Assembly (NCBI GenBank): GCA_034401795.1 | Contig: CM067366.1 | Coordinates: forward strand, 74,132,518 to 74,196,517 | Source of the DNA: Chaetoderma sp. LZ-2023a | Lineage: Eukaryota > Mollusca > Caudofoveata > Chaetodermatida > Chaetodermatidae | Length of the DNA: 64,000 nucleotides | Direction of reading: 5' to 3' | Shown here: piece after piece, positions 1-14,376 of the stretch | Layout of the letters: each line of letters opens with the position of its first letter | Numbering within the stretch: the stretch's first letter is position 1 | Made by a program: the position numbers and the translations under genes | The notes under the pieces: model-generated | Databases searched by the model: none | What the model was told of the DNA's origin: nothing | What the model saw: the letters and a program-made list of their open reading frames with translations, nothing else

Positions 1-267
1 TGACGTGAAAGTTCTCTTTTAACAATTGTTCATAACCCATCGGTTGTACTAAATTCCATTGTTTCCATTCACGCCACTAACACGCCGTGGTGGGATATCC
101 CCGCAGTCGTGTGACATGTAGAACCGGATTAAGGCGATGACTAAAGGGACTACATGTCATCCCCGGGCCCCAAAAACAATGAGCCGCAAATACAAAACAA
201 CTATCGTATTTTGCCCATTTGAAGTTGTAATCACGGTATCTCACTTTTGCAGTAATGATATACAATA

Positions 268-368
268 TGTAAGCTGCTGGATATTTTGAAACCAATTTGA
301 CTAGAAGTTGGTGCTGCCGTAGGCAGCAACAGCTTTCAGTCAAATTAGTTTCAAAATATTCGAGCGCA
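268..368. repeat. MITE central hairpin fragment
   Basis: GATATTTTGAAACCAATTTG then GCTGCCGTAGGCAGC and CAAATTAGTTTCAAAATATT. Outer MITE parts are not recognisable. Confidence 0.75.
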
Positions 369-1555
369 TTTTAACCCGTACTTAACGAATTTATTGTATT
401 TATTGCGGCAGTAGCGGCAGCAGCTTCCTCCTTGACTCACCAGGGGCTCCCACAACTTAGTCTTGTGCTCCAAATCGGATTAATCCGGCTTTTGTGACAT
501 GTTTGGGTGTGCAACTGTGGGGGTCGGGGGCGGTGGGGGTGGGGGCGCGTTGGTTAGTAGAAGAGCGGACTGATTGATCATTTATAGACTAGGTCCATTT
601 TCATGAAGGTTCAATTTTGTAGGCAATCTTTGGGGAAAAGTTGGTAAATCTGCTTTCTTTGATAATTAGAATGTGCTGAATACAAAAATGCTGTTTACCA
701 AGCTCAATTTTGCCATTCAGACACAAAAAAATATTTTAAAAAATGGCCACCAATAAACGTCTATATTTCGGAAAAATGGACTACATTCAATTTCAATATG
801 AGCAACATTGTCACCATTATTATTTATTATCCATCAAAAAAGTGATACTCTTACATAGTTTATTTAGCTCATCCTATTGAGCTTATGCCATAACAATTTC
901 TTTAACCATTTATCAGTCCATCCATCTGTCCGTTCATCGTCTGTCGTCCGTCCATCTATAAACAACAGTGGCACGTTTTCTCATTTCTTTATGGATTTAA
1001 ACCAAATTTGTTCCATACGTACATTACTACCATTTGCTAATATCTTTTAGCTGTAGGAAATGGAAGTGGTTCAGCCTAAGTACAAGAGTTATGGTCCTTG
1101 GTGGATTTTCAAAATATTGTAAATCATGGGAATGTTGAAGTGATTATGTATCAAAAACATAAACTACAGGTGCTTCACGAGGCTTTTAATTGAATAAATT
1201 GGATTAAAATACCAATACAAGTTTAAAACAGCTTCTCTAATTTGGTGAAACAGTCACAATGAATGGATTTGCAGTAAATCTCATATCTTATAAACAGATA
1301 TTTTGCCATTTTAGTAACTTGGTCTATTTTCTCGATTTAAAACTAGTCTTATCTTACTTTTGAAAGTGTGAAAACGTGTATTAATCTCGACTCAAATAAA
1401 TCATCTCTCAGCTAGATTTTGGGCATATATTTTCCAACGTCGCTTCCATAATTAAAATTCTTTAGAGAGACAAACAGTATTACACTTTCGAAATTATTCA
1501 TAACAGAAACATAATTGTGGCCATGTCTGAGAATTAAATTACAGGTACATATACA
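369..1555. other. No gene recognised
   Basis: G-rich tract at 510-552, CCATCCATCTGTCCGTTC-type simple sequence at 913-960, otherwise AT-rich. The stretch around 980-1130 has the look of dispersed repeat but has no second copy here. Confidence 0.5.
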
Positions 1556-4500
1556 TACTCGCATTAGCTCGACACGTGCATGCCTTGGTGCATTGCAGTG
1601 TTGCCTTCTTGCAACTATATTTTTGGGATCCAAATCCTTTACTGCAGCCACATGTGATGATGTCGATACAAGTGTCAGGAATCGGAGTTAGTGACATAAG
1701 CTTTGGAAGAAAATTTCCATTTTCTTATGTCCATCCCATGTTCTCTGATGCAGGTAGGTTTGGAACGTTACAAGTTGCTTGTTTCCACACCATTAATGAA
1801 CTCTCTGTGTGTGGAAATGCAGTGCGTCACTTGTAGGTGGCAATGCTTCTGGCGATCTACACTTGCCAAACAAAATCGCGTGTACCTTATCACAGCTATC
1901 CTCATCAGGAAGATTGTAAATCTTGCATATGAACTTCGATCACCATGTCCCAGATCTGCAAGGAGACAAGGATGAGCAAAATGCTTCCCAGGATGTTTTC
2001 CTGACATGACCAGCAATGGGGGAGATTGTATCACAACCTGCCATTGCATGGAATGGAATTATATTACTCAAATCCTCATGCAATAGAGACAACCTATCAC
2101 AGATGGTGTGCACAGGAATATACATTGGCTTGGCTTATTTCCCTGATTGCATCAACAACTTACTGCAAGTTATCATGGTGAAATGTGCCACGAGTACCAT
2201 GAGAACATCGATATCCCGCGCTGCTACAACAACAGAGCTAGCATTAGTATGCATACTGTGTAGGACAATTCTTGTATCAGGCTCTCGTGTTGGGTCCCCA
2301 ATGCGCTTGTGTCCACCATTGGATCCGAAGGTTTAACCATGTCCTCTTGTTTTAAGCCCCAAGAAACGATAATGGTCTTGTTATTATATGCTTGAAGTAA
2401 CATTTGTTCAGAGATAAAGGATGCAAGATCAGCCTTATTCTCTGAGAGAACTAGGAAATTTAGCCAGTCATTTGGAGGTGGAACAGATTGGTCCTCAACA
2501 AATCTCTGAATTGACTTGAGTCCTCTGGGTTGTTTCTGTCTTGTCCCTCCTTTGATGGATTCTGAATTATATCAATCAAATGTGATATCAATTCTGTTGC
2601 AGTTGTGTTCAGTCTGGAGTACAGATTTCACGAAATTGTGTGCCAGGTCACCAAATGTGTTATTACCATGTGGCTTCCCGAGGGGCACTACACGTGCTTG
2701 GCCATCGATCATCAGACATGACGTCACTTCAAATGCTATCTCTGGAGGGCATGGGATATCACTTATAAGATATCTATAAGGACTGATTTGTTTCCAGCTC
2801 TGTGAACTCCATTCAACTCTGCGAGTGCGACTGGCACTGGCATCAATTCATGTTTTATGACTTTTGGAAGTGACTTCCTTATCCTTTGATTTTGTTTGCT
2901 TCTGCACCATATAAAGAGATGCAGAAGTTGAAGCCCTTGCTTTCTTTAGTGGATCATAGATTTTTGGTACATCTAGCCCTCTGTTCTCGCCATTAGTCTT
3001 TCTCTAACAAAAACATGCAACTGCGCCTGACCCAGTCTTTCAGCATTGCGCAGAGATTCTTGAATCTCCTCTATATCCATATCTATTATTACAATACTTT
3101 ACAGTGTCTTATCAATGGCTGAGTCTAAAGAGAATAAGTTGAATCCCTTTAGAATATGTCTCATTTTAGCTTCATCATCATGATCACGTAGTTTTCGTGA
3201 TGGAGTTGATTCATTTCATATCATTCGGTCATCCAACATCATGGCACACATCACCCTTGTTTGGGCTGCAAGCGGGGCACGTAAATTGTAGGAAGGGGCC
3301 CATCGGCTGAGTACTGTATCTGTTTTGGTGATTCCTACGATTCCTCCACTCCTCTCTCCGGTGCTATTTATCCACTCTTGGGTGTGATCAGAAGAAACTT
3401 GATTTAACCTGCCTTCTGAGCCTTTTACAACAAGGTTCACTTGTTGGAGCTGTTGAAGCATACAAATGCAAATCCCATATTCTATCTCTCTGTGCGCTGA
3501 TGGAGAGCAGAAGGATACAAGTCATATTCATGTACTGCCACCAGAACTGGAAATTAGGACTGTTGGCTGTGCTGCTTAGCAAAAATGCATCCATTTGGTC
3601 ACAAAATCGTGCCAAGGATACGAATGAGATCATCAATCTCATCATCTGTATCTGAGTGTGCATCACTTAGAACGCATAGGATGTTATTTTCCTGGAGGTA
3701 GGCTAGGAGTCTGGGTAGAGATATTTTCCACATTGCCTGTAAAGTAGCCTAATCTTATGAGCGCAAATTCATTCGGCATAGTCCTTTCCAGCCATTACAT
3801 TTTCCGTCGTATTTTGACCTAAAAGCCCACTTTCAATCCATACATTGGATAGTCCGGAATCCTGCATATGCTGACCTAGTACTTTCAGGAAGTTCATGGA
3901 TATGTGCAGATCTCCAAGGCGTGGGATCAGCACATCTTTATATTCGGGTACTGTCCATTTTAACTGCATGAACTGCGGAAAGTGTCTGATCAACAGAAAA
4001 TACTACTTTCTGTCCCCATGACTTTACTACATGGATGATTCCCTTGACATCTGTATTCAATGTGTCAGTTTCATGTGTTGATGTCTGGATAATGGGCATA
4101 TAACCAACGGTTGTTACACCTGGATTGATTCTCTTCATTAAAACCTGCACAGCTCATTTTAGGGTTTTCATTCTGTCGCTTGAGGAAGAAAGCAATGTCT
4201 GTTGATTGTGCATTTAACCATAGATGACTCATTTAAAGGTTTGGTAAGCCATTCTTCCTGGATATCTTTATTGAAGTAGGCTTCACTAACAGCTTTTACA
4301 ATATTAGCAGGAAAGATCGTGTTTATGGAATCTGTAAAAGGTTGCGTGCTTAGCTGGTATAATGTCCACCAGTGTAAGATTGGGTGGGGTCCTCTCTTCC
4401 AAACAGCATATTGTGTCACATGGACGGTATTTTCCCATCAAGAGTACAGTCATTAATATCTATATTGTAAGTCGTAAAATCAACGAATCGGCCTTTAAAT

Positions 4501-4870
4501 ATGTTTAGTGTGATCACTGTTCCAGTGTCAGGATCCATAGTTTCCAGTGTATTCTCAGCTGATGCGGTGTCAAGTCTGAGTATATCCTTGTAACCAGTGG
4601 TATGTCCAGCTCCATGAAATAAGTGCACCACTTGCTTTGATCTTGTGGTATGATGCAGAGTGCACCCGAGCCCAACATAAGGAGGAAGCGTCTATCCATG
4701 ACGAGGATGTCAGATGACGATATGGATGATAGTGGAGCAGATATAACTGAGGATGAGATACATGAGGTAGCTATGCACGAGTCCTTCGAACAGTCCAGAG
4801 TTTTGAGCAATATGCAGGATGTTATTTACAGTGGAAGCGGAGGAAAGAGGAGGACATTGTCCGAATAAAA
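1556..4870 (-). pseudogene. Decayed repeat-borne gene: TLDGK / GCDT / CXC family, longer relic
   Basis: Read on the minus strand from 4810 to 1556 in several broken frames. Family motifs appear in order: RFVDFTTYNIDINDCTLDGK (about 4500-4430), VVFSVDQ (3990), RLGDLHISMNFLKVLGQHMQ (3930-3870), FHAMAGCDTISPIAGHVRKT (about 2050-1990), LPPTSDALHFHTQR (about 1830-1800), then a Cys-rich ITCGCSKGFG...CTKACTCRA segment (1660-1560). I recognise this architecture as an abundant uncharacterised multicopy family in marine invertebrates and fishes. At least several frameshifts and stops show that it is dead. The N-terminal part is absent. Function unknown; association with mobile elements is supported by the second copy at 23106-25910. 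Confidence 0.65.
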
Positions 4871-4997
4871 ACATTTGAATGAAAAGCGAGATATATGAAA
4901 AGTGGGTTACAATTTAATAAAATTTCCGTTATATATCTTTAAACTAATTTGCCAAATTGTAAATGACTTTGCATATATCTCGCTTTCATTCAAAGGT
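4871..4997. repeat. Hairpin with 25-bp arms
   Basis: ACATTTGAATGAAAAGCGAG at 4871 and its inverse, ATATATCTCGCTTTCATTCA at 4974; AT-rich loop. It sits just right of the 1556-4870 relic and could mark that element's end, but no partner was found at the other side. Confidence 0.65.
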
Positions 4998-5519
4998 TTT
5001 AATTCGAACAATGAACTAAGGTCATTTTCAAGATCTAAGCTGTTGAATATTTGGAAACCAATTTCACTGAAACAAGATCATGAAATTGAATTTCTGGTAT
5101 TGCAGGGATACAAGGGTTAACATTGATTTATATATACTTGAGTCAAAGTAATCTTCTAAGTTCTAAAATGTAGGTTTGGAATATCATGCATTCATTAAAG
5201 TATGGGAAAACTCATGTAGCCATTGTTTTATTTAATTTATATCTATACAGAGTATTTTGTGGCGAAAATTTTTTGACATTGGGGTGTCCTCTTGAATTTC
5301 AATCTTGAGCCGCTTCCTGTAGGAATTCAGCTTGGTAAACAGCATATTTGGATTTAACATATTCGAATTATGTTAGAAAACATATTACCCAACCTTTCCC
5401 CCAAAATGCCTCCTGTTTCATAAACGCACACTTTTCTGGAAAATGTGCCTAGTCTATTATACCGTCATGCACAATTACAAGCTTCTATTCTATTACCTCA
5501 TATGTACAGATACCGGTGG

Positions 5520-7718
<2,199 letters not shown>

Positions 7719-7753
7719 GAAAAATTCGTTGAGATATACCTGTGTATATTCAT

Positions 7754-7759
7754 AATAAA
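7754..7759 (+). promoter_or_regulatory. Polyadenylation signal of the left amylase gene
   Basis: AATAAA 36 bp after the stop codon, in a 3' flank similar to that of the right-hand gene. Confidence 0.65.
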
Positions 7760-7875
7760 GTGTTAAACATGGACATTTTTGTCTTGATATTACTCGCACC
7801 AGCCCATCACACTACTGACCAGTATCATAGCAAATGGTAGCACCAAGATCACGCCCTTATCATAAGAAATATGAT

Positions 7876-9682
7876 ATTTCATAGCCAAGGAGAGACCCAT
7901 TTCTCGCTATATCCCGCCCATTTCTAGCTATATCCCGCCCGTTTGCAGCTATACCAATCAATTTCAAACTATACCCCGTCCATTTCTAGCTATACCCCGC
8001 CTAAATTTAGCTATACCCACCCATCCATAGCTATACCCACCAGTTTGTAGTTAAACTCCTCCCATATTTAGGTATATCCCATCCATTTCTAGCTATACCC
8101 CGTCTATTTCTAGCTATACCCTGGCCATCCCTAGCTATACCCGCCAATTTCTAGCTATACCCTGCCAATTTATAGCCACACCCGCCCATTTCTAGATATA
8201 CCCCGTCTATGCATAGGTATACCTCAGCTATTTCTAAGCTATACTCCTACCATGTCTAGCTACACCCGCCCATTTTTAGCTATACTCCTACCATTTTTAG
8301 CTATATCTTGCCTATTGCAAGCTACACTATACCCATTTCTAGCTATAACTCATCCATTTCTATCCATACCACGCCCATTTCTAACTATACCAAGCCCATT
8401 TCTAGCTATATCCCTCCCATTTCTGGCTATACCATGCACATCCCTAGCTATACCCCTCTAGTGTCTAGCTATACCCCGCCCATTTCTAGCTATACCCCTA
8501 CCATGTCCAGCTATATCCTGCACATTTCTAGCTATGCCCGCCTGTTCCCAGCTATACCCCACCTATTTCTAAGCTATACCCCTCCCATGTCTAGCTACAC
8601 CCCACCTATTTGTAGCTATAGACCTCATATTCCTAGCTATACCACACCCATTTTTATCTATACGCCTCGCATTTCTAGCTATATCCTACCTATTCCTAGC
8701 TATAACAAGCCCATTTCTAGCTATACCCCGCCAATTTCTAACTATACCGCGCCCATCCCTAGCTATACATCGCCCAATTCTAGCTATACCACGCACATCC
8801 CTAGTACACCCTTCCGGTGTGTAACTATAACCCGCCGATTTCTAGCTATACCCCTACCATGCCCAGCTATATCCTGCACATTTCTAGCTATGCCCCGCCT
8901 ATTCACAGCTATACCCTACCCATTTCTAGCCATGCTCCATCAATTTCTAGCTATACCCCGCCCATTTCTAGCTATAGCCAGCCCATTTCTAGCTATACAC
9001 CGCCCATTTCTAGCTATACCCTGCCCATTTCTAGCTATACCCGTCAATTTCTGGCTATACCCCGCCCATTTCTAGCTATATCCCGTACATGTCTGGCTAT
9101 ATCCCGCCCATTTCTAGCTATACCCCACCATCTAGCTATAGCCCCCCACCCAATTTTTGGTCATACCCGCCCATTTCTAGCTATACCCCGCCCATTTCTA
9201 GCTATAGCCAGCCCATTTCTAGCTATACCCCGCCCATTTCTAGCTATACCCTGCCCATTTTTAGCTATACCCCGTCCATTTATGGCTATACCCCGCCAAT
9301 CTCTAGCTATACCCCGCCCATTTCTAGCTATAGCCCGCCCCCATTTCTAGCCATACCCGCCCATTTCTAGCTATACTCCGCCCATTTCTACCCATACCCG
9401 CCCATTTCTAGCTAAGCTTCACACACTATGTAGTCAGATTTGAATCTGTTTTAACACTTTGAACTTTGAATTGCCAGAATCTAAATTTCAAAGTAACTAT
9501 CCTACCAGGTAAGCTGTTCAATGTTGTGGAACTACTTTGTCTAGAATATGCTGTTGCATATGGCAACAACATCTAGCCAAATTAGTTTCAAAATATTCAT
9601 TTGATTGTGACGTTAGCTAACAGGTGACGTATTTTAATTATAAAGTTAGATACCTGAGTGACAGATGAGATGCCTCCATTTT
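7876..9682 (+). mobile_element. Family B MITE expanded by internal minisatellite
   Basis: After the array the usual MITE order follows: TTTCTAGCTAAGCTTC, GAATTGCCAGAATCTAAATT, GGTAAGCTG, the central hairpin (9515-9595), GTGACGT, GAGTGACAGAT and a terminal CCTCCATTTTG. Ordinary copies are about 400 bp; this one is about 1.8 kb because of the array. Confidence 0.6.
7890..9415 (+). repeat. 22-bp minisatellite, about 68 units
   Basis: Unit close to CCATTTCTAGCTATACCCCG plus CC, with variable units of 20-23 bp. The same string occurs once or twice at the ends of family A and B MITEs (for example 50703-50745). The array sits inside one: MITE-like sequence precedes it (about 7876) and resumes right after it (9400-9682). 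Long open frames of SYTPPIS type are by-products of the repeat. Confidence 0.92.
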
Positions 9683-9745
9683 GGTAATAATTATCACCTT
9701 TATAAAAGACGACAACTTTAAATATACTGGAGCAATGGCCACTGG

Positions 9746-11479
9746 AAGCGCCATGTCATTGGTCACCTCTTTCACCAAGAATATAACGGATAAAGGGGAA
9801 GCCAACACTCCCCGTTAAATAGCATAGAAGTAATCAAACCTTAGCACATCTTTGATATACATAATTAACATTTTTATGCAAGACAGTCGAAGTTTGACGC
9901 TGTTCCTTAGTTTATCATATTATCACAGGCGTACGTGCTTTGGCGGCTTAAGTCACATTTACCAGCTCTATCTATGATCATGCTACGTCATGCGTTGTCA
10001 ATTTATGCTCGGGGTGTTGAGACATGGTCACCATAACATCCTACTACACCATGGGCGTGTCTGCCAATTGTTTCACTCCATTGGTATTTTGTTCAACAAC
10101 GTAAATCTCTGTACAGGCCAGTCAGATTGCCAAGATCGTTCTGATTTACTGGTGAAAGATATGCTTCAAAGATGGTGTTGACGTGGACAATGACTTCTTA
10201 AGGGGCCGTGCCGAGTGCGAGTACTTCTGGTATAGTGATGCCTGTTCCCACATCTCAATGGGGGTGTTCACTTTAGTTTTCACAAAGGTAATATCAAATT
10301 CAAGGCCAGTTAGGGCTGCCCTTTTTGAAGCAGCTTTTAAGACAGTTGAAATTCTATTGGGGTATCTGTTGTCTAACTAAACAGGGGTACAGTGTGAATG
10401 CTCAACCAGAGAGGAACTAACATAATTATATGAAGTTAAAAAATGAGGAGGTAACCCCGTATTCCAGCAGCCTTAGCTCTGGTATATGAGTCAAGCACTA
10501 AGCTAGTCCTGGAATAAATGATTTAAGGTATATCTTAGCAAGAAACTACTTACAGTCCAGAATCTAGGTATAGCGGTGTACCATTTCTGAACATATGCCG
10601 ATCTAAGCAACAACTGTAAAATGGCCATTAACTCGTCAAGATGAGGCGGAGCAAAATTTACCTAACAAACTGGAGCATATGTGATGGAAACTGTCCTATC
10701 CGTTCTTACAACTAGCTAGTCGGTCCTTGCCACACTGGTTATTTATACACTAAACCTCGATGGACTTTGCTCTACTCTGAGCGGATTAAACTCGACATTC
10801 TGCAAATGTTTTCAGTCAGTCAGATCGCTGAATTCAATGGAGGAATCCAGTTTGAGCTATGCCCCGGCCATCTCTAGCTAAGTGACACCCACACTTCGCC
10901 TGTGATGGGATCGATCCGTGAACTCCACTGGCTCTCAATTTTCAGAAATTTATACAGGTTGTCACGATCCTTAAGTGGAAAAAGTCAAGCCAGATAAAAT
11001 GTTTTAAAAAATTTAATAACAATTCATAAAATGACATCCCAAATAAAATACTACATAGGCCATGCGCACAGCAAATCATTCGCTTACACGTTCTTCCGTA
11101 TTCATGCACCACATAGGGATATAATCCATGCATAAATCACACACAGTTCGCACAGCTTACACACGATTCACATACAAATCACACAATATGTTCACACACT
11201 TCATTTACATACAATACAACCCGTCACGCGATTTTATAAGCACACGTACGCTAGCACACCACCAGCAACTACACCTTAGAATGTACACAACAGTACTAAC
11301 GGACGTACGCACAATATATAATATATAACCGTAGGTATTTGATAGACAACATAATTATAAAAATTAAAACTAGATTGACAATACTATACACAATATAAAC
11401 TACTAATACAATACAAATAATTATGGAAATGTTCACGGACTGGGGGTGGGGGTGGGGTGGATTGAATGTTACATGTTTA
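9746..11479. other. No gene recognised; one MITE end
   Basis: A family A end lies at 10838-10960 (CAATGGAGGAATCCAGTTTG, GGGATCGATCCGTGAACTCC). The rest is AT-rich with short frames lacking family resemblance; CACACA-rich at 11130-11310. Confidence 0.5.
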
Positions 11480-12030
11480 ACTGTTAATGGATGTTGATGA
11501 CGATTACGACACTAATATCATTGCACAAGAACGGAAGTTGACGATGATGAAGAAGATGACGGCAATGATAGTACTGACACGATGATGACGGCTGTTTGAT
11601 CAACTTGAAGACGCTGAAGACGATAACGGCAATGATAGTACTGACACGACAATGACGAATGTTTCTAGTAATTGACGACGATGAAGACGATAATGGCAAT
11701 GATAGCAATGACACAATAATGACGAACGTTTCTTGAAATTGAATACGACGACAATGACGGTAATGACACGATACTGACGGATGTTTCTGCGCAACTCGCA
11801 GGTGATAATATGTGACACAGATGTTAACGGTAATGACGATGATGATGATGAAAAAATGACAGGATTACTGAGAAGGTGACGATAATGGCGACGACGATGT
11901 TGACACGACAATACAGGTCTGCGCAACTCGCAGGTGTTAATCGTTGACAGAGAAGATGACAATGACGACGACGACGACGACGATGACGATGATGAGACGA
12001 TAGACAAGTCTGCGCAACTCGCAGGTGATT
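11480..12030 (+). repeat. Diverged GACGAT/GACGATGA-rich minisatellite
   Basis: Irregular blocks of CGATAATGGCAATGATAGTA and GACACGACAATGACGAATGT; the phrase CTGCGCAACTCGCAGGT recurs at about 11788, 11919 and 12010. Not coding. Confidence 0.75.
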
Positions 12031-12531
12031 TTACCACATACACGTTATACAGGGTCGGCTTTACTCACACGCCAACCAATACACAAGATTTCAGACCGGG
12101 AAATCACAGCCTGTCCGGACCCAGACTGGACACTATAATACAAATATAATCATGTTAAGGTATATGTCTACGATAGGGTAAATCACACTTACTAACACAT
12201 GACAACAACATTGACGAGAAAAATGGATGATAATGAACAACGCTCGTTAACATGCATTTATAATCTTACTGATTAACCCTTTTCCACTGACAGACTGACT
12301 CTGAAACCGTACTACGAGTAAACGATAAAATGGTGTTCATTTTGAAGCTAACGAGACTGGAACTCATTGCTCATGTATTGTGCAATAGCTTCCCGTATCG
12401 TTATCTTCAGAATAGACACACAATATACTAAGTACTAGGAATTTTGCATAAGAATAGGCATACAGCAGGATAAGGGTTAAATACACAATATATTTGAACA
12501 GAACGACATGATATAGGTATGTTTTTAAATA

Positions 12532-13006
<475 letters not shown>

Positions 13007-13104
13007 GCTACTCCAAGCGCCAACACTTCTTACACACACGTATCTATTTACATAAAATATTGTAGCGAAAATGGAGGAAAAACTGCTGCAATGATTTATC
13101 GCGA

Positions 13105-13382
13105 ATTTTTAATTCAGATCGTGACACAGGTAAGCTGATGAATATTTTGAAACTAATTTGACTGGTTTGGCATCAACAGCGCCCAGTTAAATTGGTTTCA
13201 AAAAATCAAACAGTAAAGCCATATGATTCGTAAAACAACGATTAGTCCGCCATCAATTAAGCGTTCTTAGTTTATCTACGGCATTCACGATACCATTAAT
13301 TATGGCATCAATGTTCAGCCTACATGTCATGTAGTTGATTATGATGTTATATGATTGATGGATAAACTGGAAAGGTCCATTG
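13105..13382 (+). mobile_element. Family A MITE, right two thirds
   Basis: GGTAAGCTGATGAATATTTT, hairpin, ACATGTCATGTAGTTGATTA and end AAACTGGAAAGGTCCATTG. Confidence 0.75.
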
Positions 13383-13849
13383 ATGATGAGAGTAAAGCTC
13401 TGGTCAACTGGAGATATCCTCTTGGCAGCTAGTTAGCATTGCCGGTTCTTATTTGCCTTATGATGCACCTGTTGGGCCTATTATAGTGGATCTAAATATT
13501 TTATCGTGCACAACGACGTCAAGGACATGGTGAACCGGCCAAAATGTGTCTATACCCCTGTTCACAGGAAACCGTGTGCTGGTTTACCGACCGCCTTACA
13601 TAACTTCATGGCGATGGAGACATTTTAAGACTTGACGTGTTATGACCATGTCCCAGACGAAACCAGTAACTCGTCTCATTCACGCTCAAAATAACCTCTT
13701 CATTAAAACGTGTCCAACTTTGTTCGCTATAAGTCAGGACATTTAGTTATATACCACACAACAACTGTTCAGTCTATGCAGTCATCTATTCATAGAAACG
13801 CAGTGCACCCTGGTTGCATATCGTGAGTCGAATGACACATCACAGCTCG

Positions 13850-14045
13850 TATATATGCAGCAACAGCACCAAGTCAAATTAGTTTCGAAATTTTCAACAG
13901 CTTACCTGTACAGTTTTATAGAAATTGATAGTCGGGTAGTGCAAGGATCGATCAATCCAAACAGTGCAAAGTGTGGGTGAAGTTTAACTAGAGATGTGTG
14001 GGGAATAGCTAAAACTGGATTCCTACATTCCAATATAGCAATGTC
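13850..14045 (-). mobile_element. Family A MITE half, reverse orientation
   Basis: GCAACAGCACCAAGTCAAAT, CAACAGCTTACCTGTACAG, GGATCGATCAATCCAAAC and AGCTAAAACTGGATTCC: one hairpin arm and one end. Confidence 0.65.
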
Positions 14046-14376
14046 CACTTTATTTAGCCACGTAAGATGAAATACTCATATCTATATTTAACCAAACTGA
14101 AAGAAATTGAAAAATTATTCAGAATTGTGATAGGAGCATTCTGGTTCTCATAACAAACCTACTTTCTGGACAGTGTGGTCCAGCACCCTTCTCCTGACCA
14201 ACAGAGCAAACAAGCACCAGTTGATGGTCATCTAAGTTCCAATAGAAATCACTTTTGCTAGAATAGGAGTACACAAGTTACATCCTAGCGATAATGGTGG
14301 TGGAATTCTAACAACAAACATATGTATGATTACTGTATTCTGCGGCTGTAGTAGTAGAAATATCCTACAACTGCAA

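Noticed and set aside
8252..9370. 255-codon frame of SSYTPPI repeats
   Set aside because: A by-product of the stop-free 22-bp minisatellite; other frames are open too, and the unit derives from non-coding MITE sequence.
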